64,000 bases of DNA from Ogataea parapolymorpha DL-1 (taxonomy: Eukaryota > Ascomycota > Pichiomycetes > Pichiales > Pichiaceae). The notes below the pieces were generated by a model. That model had not been told where the DNA came from and searched no databases. It saw only the letters and a list, made by a program, of their open reading frames with translations. This document shows, piece after piece, positions 1-9,400 of this stretch; position 1 is the stretch's first letter, and the number at the start of each line of letters is the position of its first letter. Where the stretch lies: positions 496,001 through 560,000 of the forward strand of contig NC_027864.1 of assembly GCF_000187245.1 (NCBI RefSeq), in the 5' to 3' direction. A program made the translations under genes and the position numbers.

Positions 1-11
1 TAGCCAGCACC

Positions 12-422
12 ATGGAGGAGAACCTGGAGAACCCGTTCGAGAGCCTGCGCAAGGAGGTGCGTGCGTGCCAGGGTTTCGTGGTGTGCGTGTGCATCCAGGC
101 AGTGGCTCTGGCGCTGTCGGTTTGGTCTACGGTGCGGATATTCCAAACTGAGCAGGTGCTGCTGGTTGACTACGACTATATCTCGAGACGCACCAAAAAA
201 ATCGACGTCACCAGCATGATCAAGGTTTTTCAGGTGGTGAGCCTGAGTCTGACGGTGTTCGGGTTCCTGATGAGTCTCGTGAACTTTGTCATCACGAGAA
301 ACAGGCTTATTCGGTATCTGCACCGCATCGAGCGTGAGGGCGAGCACGAATGGGCCAGAGACAATCTGCCGGACGATTTCTACGAGCGTTGCATTAAGAC
401 ACACCGCGGCACGGCTAAATAG
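12..422 (+). CDS. Small two-helix membrane protein of unknown function, possibly partial at the 5' end
   Basis: A frame of 136 codons ends 26 bp before the convergent TRA1 stop. The product has two clear hydrophobic stretches, about residues 20-42 and 74-94, separated by a charged loop, and a charged C-terminal tail. This suggests a small integral membrane protein with both ends on the same side. No stop is visible in frame between the window edge and this ATG, so the protein or an earlier exon may begin to the left. I do not recognise the family. It lacks an obvious signal peptide or catalytic motif. The gene is believable because the hydrophobic pattern is regular and the interval holds no competing frame. 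Confidence 0.6.
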   Translation: MEENLENPFESLRKEVRACQGFVVCVCIQAVALALSVWSTVRIFQTEQVLLVDYDYISRRTKKIDVTSMIKVFQVVSLSLTVFGFLMSLVNFVITRNRLIRYLHRIEREGEHEWARDNLPDDFYERCIKTHRGTAK

Positions 423-448
423 ATCTAATACCAGTATATTTTGCAATG

Positions 449-3400
449 TTACATGTATGCCATCCACAGGGTGTCTGTGCTGGCGAGGTTGCGCGGGTTG
501 ACGGCGTGCGCAATGAGGTTGAGGATGAACTGCGACGCAATTCCCTGGCCCTCCATGTGGCTGAGCTGCGCCACACGCTTGGTGACAAAATTGACATTGA
601 CCCTGACGATCTCGCGTAGGTGCGGGTCGCCCGCAGAAGGTCTGTGCTGCTGCGTGAACCAGGCCACCACCTCGTCGCGCACGAAAAGACTCAAGAAATG
701 CTCCATCTCGTACTCCGGGTCGCTCAGACACTGCGCGATGATCATGATGTGCGCAGATAGGATGCCCTCCATGCCGGCCTCGCCGATCAGCTTCTGCACG
801 TTGGGAGTGAGCCGGAAGGGCACCATCTCGAGCGAGCAGAACAATGGTGCCGCGCGCTGCGCCGAAACGTCGAGCGTGCTGTTGGCAAACGCGTTCGAGT
901 GCGTCTTGCCGCTGGCCACCTTGTACGGCAGCATTTCGGACGTCCAAACGCGGCCGGAGCTCTGGTTGATATGGATTTTTTGCGGCTGTCTAGAGTTGAT
1001 GCACAGCATGTACGTCATGAAGATGAACGAGGCGTACTGCGACGTAAACTGCTTGCGGAACAGCCAGAATTCCTCGAACCGGGTGTAATGCTTGAGGAAG
1101 TAGTCCTTCATGACGGTGCTTGGCACGAGCGTCGATTGGATCGCCGCCAGGATCTCTGTCTTGACGCTGAGGATGTCTGGCTTCGGCAGCCGCGGGTCAT
1201 ACGCGGCATGCAGCTTCTCGATCGTGTACGCGAACGGCTCGTCCTTGTTGAGCCCGCTCTGGCGACAGTAGTCCTCGTAGATGCTCAGCATGTTGACGTA
1301 GTCCTCGCTGTCGCTCATGATGCGGATATGTGGGCTGAGCGGGATTGCCACGGGCAGCGTGAGCTCAATGTTGCGTCTTCTGGCCTGGACGTTCTTCGAG
1401 AGTGCGTCGTTGAAGATGCGGAACAGCTGGAAAATGCGCTCCTCGCGGCGGCAGTGACGCGCGGCTGGGAACTGCACTGCGAATGAGTGCAGGCTGCCGT
1501 CGTGGCCGCGGATCGTGATACGTTTGTAGCACGCTGTCGGGCCGCGAATCAGTTCCAGCGTCGGCAAAAACCTCTCGATTTTGACGAAATGGTTGTTGGT
1601 CTCCTTGTTGAGCAGGTACTGGCCCGGAATCTCGATGTCCTCGAATTTCTGGTGGTGGAACTGGCTCAAATGCGGACACACGCGCTCCATGTTCATCTTG
1701 CCGAAACTGCGGTCCAACTTCTCCTCCAAACAGTCTTTCCACTTACGCAGCTTGCTAATATACGTCTCGAGGTTTGGCTTGCTCTTGATGATGTCCACGT
1801 CGAATTCCTCGCGAATATGTTTCGGCAGTACGGTATCTGCGAATCGGATAATGTTGGCCTCTGTGGCAGGCGGTAGACGGGCGTCCTCCTTCGGGTTCGT
1901 GAGCCGGTTGAAGTACTGAACGCCGTCGTTGTACAGGGCCACCACGAGCCGGTACGCGTCGTCGTCGTGGCTGCTCTTGAACCGCTGGCTGATCTGGTCA
2001 ACGAGTGACTCGAGCGACAGGGCCAGCAACGGGTACGCGGTCTTCAAAATGCCCATAATCTCCTCAACATGCTGCCATGGCTGCGAGTTGACCCCCGGCG
2101 TCGATCCTGGCGCTGGCGACGAGCTGCCTGCAGGCGTGGCCCCCGTTGGGTGCTGTGCAAGCGCCTCGGGACTCGTTGGCGCATTGTCGCCGTTCGAGTC
2201 CGGCCGCTGCGTCATCTGCCGCTGTAGAACGGCAAAATCTTCCTTGGTAGTGCGCAGTTGGAAATGCAGCGCTTGTGGATACGACTTGGCGATGCGGATG
2301 AGCACGTGACGCGCGAGCCGCGCTTCGCGGTGCGACAGCGACGTGAGCAGCTGCGGAATGAACGTGATCCAGTGCCACACGGGCATCTCGCCCTGGTGCG
2401 ACTCGAACGTCTCGGCCAGAGTGCCGCTGGCGTCGTCCAGACTTATCAGCCACAGGATACGGCACAGCAGCCGGCGCGCCTTGTTGTTCTTGTACAACCC
2501 GGCCGCCTGTAGGTAGCAGCTGATGGCGTGTTTGGCGTACGCAATGTCGTTGCTCTCTTTGAACCGGGCGTCGTTGAAGAAGCCCCATTCGGCCCATGCC
2601 TTGGGCAGGTTGAGGTCGAGCTGCACGGCTGTGGCAAAAGCCTGGTTCGCCTCGTCGGGAGAGTTCAGCTTGGCCAAAAACATGCCCTTGAGCGTGATGA
2701 ACTCGGCCTTCTGCTGCGCAGCAAAGTACACGAGGTTGGTGTTGCTGATCACATCCAGCCCGGTACTGAGCTCGGCCGGGTTCTGGTAGTGGCATTTGGC
2801 CTGCTCGCGCAGCTTGAGGAACGCCTCCTGAATCTCGATGTTGGGCAGAGTGTAAATCTTGGTCAGCTGGTTGATGCAAACCTCTGGCATGTTGTGCTTT
2901 CTGGCGACGTGCGCAAACCGGTTGATCACCCAGGCGATCTCGTGGTAGCCGCGGAACGCGTACGAGTTGTTGTTGCTGTTGTTCTGCTGCAACGCAGGAA
3001 TCAACGGCATGTACACCTTGTTGATCACGTTGAACGCGTGCTGGCGCCACGTGACCAGGTCGTTCCAGATATTGATGTCGTCCCAGATGTTGGGCAGCCG
3101 TTCGCGCCACGCCTGCAGCACGCGCTTGAGCTCCTGGCTCTTGACGTCCAGGTTCTGTGCCGTTGTGGTGGCGAGGCTGCGGTACACCTGGCTCGCCTCC
3201 ATGAACTCGACGTACTGCTGGAAAATGTGCAGCAGCGAGATGTGTGCGCCGGTGATTCTCGTCGGCAACGAGTGCCACTTGCGCAGCGCCAGTTGAATGC
3301 CCTCGTCGCAGTACCGGGTCACGTTCTGGATTGTCTCCTTGCTATGTGCGTAGCCTTGAAGACACAGGAACGTCTGGAACATCTGTCTGCGCGGCGTCGG

Positions 3401-6400
3401 CACGTCCATCACCGTTTTCACGCTCTGCTCGAGCGGCTCTCTGTCGGAGATCCAGTCGGCCACGCGCCAGCCGCACTCCAGTAGCAGGTCCGTGAACCCT
3501 TCGTGTTTTGCCAGCTCGGTGAGGATGTCCCAATGCTGTAGCTTTTCTGCGCACAGGATCCAGTTGTCTTCCCATAGAGCATATTCGCTCTCGCTATACG
3601 GCAATACGCCGCTGCGGGCCTTGATCTGCGCGTTCTCGTAGAGCTGCAACGCCTTGTCCCAGAGCCCGATCTGCTCGTACGACAGCGCAGAGTTTGTCTC
3701 AAAATACTTGGCCCGGCGCCGCCACATCCCGTAGAACATGTCGTCCTCCTGCAGGTTCGAGTACATCTCCACAAGCGCGTCCCGGTTTGTCTCTTTGATT
3801 TTCTGGTTCTCGGTGACGGGATTCGTCTCGATCTGCTCCATAATGCGCACTCCCGAGTACCATGCGTCATAGTTCAGCCCAAGATACTTGACCAAGTGTG
3901 GAGGCAGCTGTAGATCCGCACATTTGCCCGCGGCCTCCAACATCGTGTGAATAACGTTCGGCTTGCCGTCCTGCTGCCGCACGTGGTAGTCTTTCGATAG
4001 CAGCGTCACAAACGAATGCAGGAAGTCCGCCTTGTTGCGGTGGTCGATCGCGCCGTACGCAATCGGGAACAGCGTGCACCACGAGTTGTGGATTGTTTCT
4101 GGGCTCTGGTACGAAATGTCCATTAGCGGCTCCAGCACGTCACGTGCACGCACGCGCACGTGAGTGTTGAGGAAGTCGACGTGCTTGCTGACAAAGGCTT
4201 TGATCGGCTCGCGGGCAGCAGGCTCCTGTGTGCCGCGTTTCGGCAACGCCTCATCGATATCACCCAGAGCAGCCAATTTGTATTCGTTGTCAGTGTACCT
4301 CAAAACATGGTCAAAGTCAAAGCTGCCATAGAGTAGCTGCGCAGCCTGGTTCAGCCATGGATACTCGGCCAGGTACTCCCAGTTCTGTTCGCGCACAATA
4401 TAGAAGAGCCGTTTATCGAGGTCTTTTTCCAGCGAACGGTCCAAGATGCTCATCAACTCGCGACGAACGCCTGTGTCGGAGAGTTTCGTGCCCACAAGGA
4501 ACGGATGCTCCATGCGTACGGTCAGCTCGGTGCCGGCAAGTGCTGGGTCTTTGAAGATGTCGATAATGATCTGGTAGAACGCTCTTGCTAGCTCTGGATC
4601 GCCCTTCATCTCGAATACCATCATCTTGGACAGTATTCCCGCGTTCTCCTTGGTAGTCGGGAATAGCTCGTTTTTGGCAAAGACCCAGCCGCGCGCAATG
4701 TTGATGATGCGCATCAAAAGGTCCTTGTCGACAGACCGGTCGATCAGCTGCACCAGCAGCGACAAAAAGATGCGCCGCTGGTCGCCAAGCACAGAGATAC
4801 GCATGCTCGAGAAGTCGAGGATTTTTTTCAGCAGTTTCGTCGTCATTTTGGCCTCGTAGTCCGTCTGGTACGCGCTCTGCTCGGCCGAGTTGCTGAACTG
4901 TCTATTCTGGCTTGCTATGGCAATGTGGTCCTTCACGAGTTTGCTGAGCGTGCGCATAATCAGCGGAATCTGGGCGTTCTGTGCATCCGGTTTGTATTGC
5001 GCCAGCGTCCACGAAAGAGTCACGCCCGCCGCGACAGAGTTCATGCTATTCAGGTCTTCGGAGATCACGTTGGTCAAAAAGGTAAGGAAGTTCGTCACCT
5101 CCTCAGGTTGCTCCTCCTCGGTGGCCGGCACCTGCTTGTTGATTGCACTTAAAATCAAATTCAACACCTTCTGCAACGCCTCCTGGATATCGTGGTTGTC
5201 GGAACGGATACATTTTTCAAGCAGTTTCTGCAAATACTCCAAATTCGACACGATCCATTCGGCAGGCTTCCACTCCAGTGCAACACCCAACACTTCCAGT
5301 GCGTTCAAACAGTAGCCCAACACGTTGCTCGTGCTGAAATCCGCAGCCACCAGGAACCGCTCGAAAAAGGCAAGCTTGACGGTCACCTCAGGCCAGTACT
5401 TTGGAGACAGCAGAATGTGCAGAATATTGAGCGCGCGCTGGCCTAGCTCATTCTCCGACGCGCGTTGCTGGCTGATGCAGACGTAGCGGATGAGGAACGT
5501 GATACAAGTCTCACGCTGGCCAAACGGCACGGTGTATGTCTTGGCGTCTGAGTCGACGTCCATCTTGTCGCCGTCGCCGTTGGCATTGCCCGTGGCCTCT
5601 TCCTTCGCCTTGGTTTCCCAATTCAAAATCAGCTCTCCCATGTCGATCGCCAAAACCTGGTTTTCGGTCGAGCTGTTGTTCAATATCGTCAGCTTGCCGA
5701 CAGCAGTGATGATGTTCGGCACGAACTGGTCACGTGCCTCGTAAAACAGGTCCGCATGGTGCACAATAAATTGGTACACGTTCAGCACCTGCGTCACGTT
5801 GAAGCCGTCCTCGGACAGCACGCGGCGCGGCCACTTGAGCCAGTCCATGCTGGACCCAATACGTGCCTCCAGCACGGGCGCCAGGATGTCCAGCGCCTGC
5901 CGCACAAGGTACCGCACGTCGATCTGGTTGGCGCGGAGCAGCGCCACGAAAATCTGCGTCACCAGCTTTGCCGGCGTCTCGAACGCGGCAATGAAGTACG
6001 CCGTCGACACGTACGCGGCCTGTTTCGTAATGGCGTCGTCCAGTGTGATCAGATTCCAGTTGAACTTGATCATGTCTTTTTTGTAGTTGGCAACGAGCTC
6101 CGGAGACGTTTTTTCCAGCAACGCGGTCAGTTGCAGAAGCTCGACGCGGTACGAGTCAAACGAGCCTGATGCCTCCCCGCGGTGGTTTGCTTTCCATATT
6201 TTTTCGTTCACAGCACTGAGCCAGGCGTCGTTCACAAGTCCTGCTAGGTTTCCATTCACGTGAAGCTCGAACAGCAGCGTTGGCAGCAAAATGTTGCGCA
6301 ACAAGTACAATTTGGCAGCCATACAGAGGTCTGTGCCCAAAGCATCGAGGACGGCACTCAGATACGCTTGGCGCAACTCAACGCTGGTGCTTTTGACGAT

Positions 6401-9400
6401 TTTCTCGAAGGTGTAGTCCTCGAAAGCTGGCGACACAGCTACCTGCTTAGTGGTTACAAACGCCACAAGGGCGAGCGTCTCCTTTGGCCCTGCAGCAGTT
6501 GTCTCGAGGAAATCGACGTAGATTGTCTGAAGCTTGCCTATAGCCTGTTCCAGCATGAAATGGCAGTCTGACTTGAGCCCGGCGGTTTTCGCGTACTCGA
6601 TCGACTGCACCGACGCGTCGAAAAGCTGCTGGAAGAGCGGCTGCTGCTGCTTAAGCCAGTCGCGGTCCTCGCGCGCGATCGCGGCAACAAGGTCCACCAG
6701 GTTGGCAAACTTCACGTAGCGCACGTTCTGGTCCTGCTCGTCAGCCAGGCTCTTGGCAAAGGTGTCCAGCTGTGCGCGGACCTGGCTGCGGAGCTCGGGC
6801 GAATCCGGCAGGCCGACAAAATACGCGAGCCAGCAGCCGTACGTCCTGTAGCTGAACTTCTGAACAAAGTATGTGACGGAGTGCTCGCTGAACCGGTTGA
6901 GGAACTTGGCGATCGGGAGCCGGAATGGCGATGTCTGGTGACGGCGCAGGTGTGTCTCGAGGTACAGAAGCGTGCTCAGCAGCTCTTCCATGAAAGTGTA
7001 CGCCTGTGGGGGCAGCAGATGGAAGATATTGAGGATGGCAACGATGATCTGAACAGTAGAGTTATTGTCGAGCTCTTGCAGGGCAATGCGTTGCAGAGTC
7101 TGCGGCTGGGCCCACGCCATGAGGTGATCCAGCAATTTGCGGCCGATCTCGACCTTGAAATACGAAATGAGCAGCTCGAGAAGCCGCGACAGTGCCTCCA
7201 GCCCAGAAACAGACAATTTCTTGTGATCGGACAGGTTCATGAGCATCGGCCGTAGACCGCTCTGCAGCAGCTCCTTGGGCAGCTTGGAATTCTGCGACAG
7301 CACCTGTTTGAGACCGGCGTGCGCGGCGTTGATGATCTGCGACGATTTGGCACACAGCGTCTTGAAAAAGACTCCCAGGATCCGAATCCGGATCTGCGGG
7401 TTGCCGTTGGAAAACGCCGGTTTCGTGAGCGCAAGCGACAGCAGCTTGATGCACACGACACGCAGCTTGACCAGCTGCTCGGACGTCCGGTGTTCGGAAA
7501 TGCGGTGTGCACTGATCAGCGACTCGTCCTCCGCGTCGACGAGAGCAAGCGCCTCGGAAAGCAGTCTGTTCAGCTCGTCGTTGAACTCCAAAAACGTGTC
7601 CTCGAGCCCGAGACAGAACGTGATGGCGTCGATGTTGCCGATCTGCATGTGGAACGGCAGCGCACGCAGTGGCTTGCCGAAGATCGGCGCCAGCAAAATG
7701 CCCTTGCTAGGCGAGATCATCGTCGCGACGGGGACCTGGGTCACGTGAGACAGCGTCTCGAGCGCCTCCTGCGCCGTCTCGCGCACGTTCGGGTTCGAGT
7801 TGCTCAGGTCAAACACAATCTGGCTCACCACCGACTGGAACGGCTGCTGGAAAACCGCCTCTTTGGAAACTTCGCGGTTGCAGTCGTTCAGCAGCTTGAG
7901 CACGAGCTGCTTCGCAACGCGACAGACTTCCGACGGCACGTCTGGCGGCGTGTCGCGCAGCACGAAGAACATCGCCCGGCAGATCTCCAGCTGCCGCAGC
8001 GCAAAGTACTGCACAGGAATGTCCAGCTCGTACATCATCGTTTGCAGCCCCAGACATCCACCCAATTTCGTGTAGTATGCCTCCTCGAAGCAGCAGTGCA
8101 CAAACTTGGAGCACATGCGCCGGATCGGCAGGAACTTAATCGCGTCATCAATGCGACCAAACAACGTCACACACGCGTTGAAAATTGTGCGCACGGCGTC
8201 CACGCCCGTGTCACGGACAGCCTTGATGTGGAAGCTGAGAGCGTACGAAATGGCGTCGAAAATGGTGTTCTCGTTCAGCGACTTCTTGCCCTCATGGTCT
8301 CCCACGCTAAAACGCCGGTTAAACTTGTACGCGTCCACCATCGTGCGCCCAAAAAAGAGCAGCACATAGTGCTCGCAGATCCCCTTGATCAGAGCAGCCG
8401 CCTCGTCACGCACCTCGTCGATCGACACCGCGTAAAACAGCGCCTCGAGCAGCCGCACAAGCAGCTCTTCCTGCCGCGTAAACCGCGCCGGGTCCTTCAC
8501 GTTGTCCGGAGCCAGCACGATCTCGCCGCTGGCGCCCAGCTCCTTGGCCTTGGTTTCGTCGGTCACGTGACTTATCACCTGCTCGATGCGTGCGGCGAGG
8601 TCTGCGGGCACGTCGTCTGCGTCGATGAAGAGCTTGAGCACGGCAGAGAGGTACCGGAACGCGCTCACGCGGTAGTGCATCTTGTAGCGGGTGTTGACGA
8701 GCGTGTTGAGCGCGGTAGAGATGCCTGCTGTGATGGACACGGGTGTTTCCTTTGGCAGGCCCTCGATGCGGAACAGTGCCTCCAGTTCCTGGTTAGTGGC
8801 CGTGCTACCCTGCAAATCGTGGTGCAGTCCGATAAAATTGTGGTTACGGCCACCCAGTTTGCCGAGCAGGCGGAAAGTGGTGTGCGAGTGCTGGTGGTAG
8901 TAGGGCAGCGGGCGCAAGTGTTTCCAGAGCGCCTTCATCACGTCCTCGATGACGGGCTCGATGATCGGGTCGAAGTACTCTGCGGTCAGGTTGTCGACGC
9001 AGAGCTCGAGCGTGCGTAGGCCCTGGCTGATGAGCTCCTGCGAGCCGTTCAAAGCGTACACTAGCGGGCGCATCAGGTAGCTAAGGTGTGGGACCAGCAC
9101 ACTGAGCCGGACAGGAACGGTTAAACACAGCTCGACGTAAATGTCGCGCTCCTGCGGTCTTCGGGCGGTCTGGATGAGTCTGTTGAGCGACTCGAGCAGC
9201 ACCTGTAGCAGCGGCAAGATCTCTTTGTAGAGGGCTTCGAACCTGCCGCCGCCGATGCTGCGGAAGAGCGTCCGGATGAGGTAGAAGTACACGATGGGTT
9301 CCTTGGCGGTGGTAGTGTATTCCAGTGAGCGCAGGATCATCTTGTTGAGATGCGGCAAAATGACGGTCTCGTTAGCGGCCTGGAACAGGTTGACCGACAT

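Noticed and set aside
7319..9019. 566-codon plus-strand frame opposite TRA1
   Set aside because: Composition (Arg/His/Val/Leu-rich) and register are those of the shadow of a GC-rich gene, and TRA1 is uninterrupted on the other strand.
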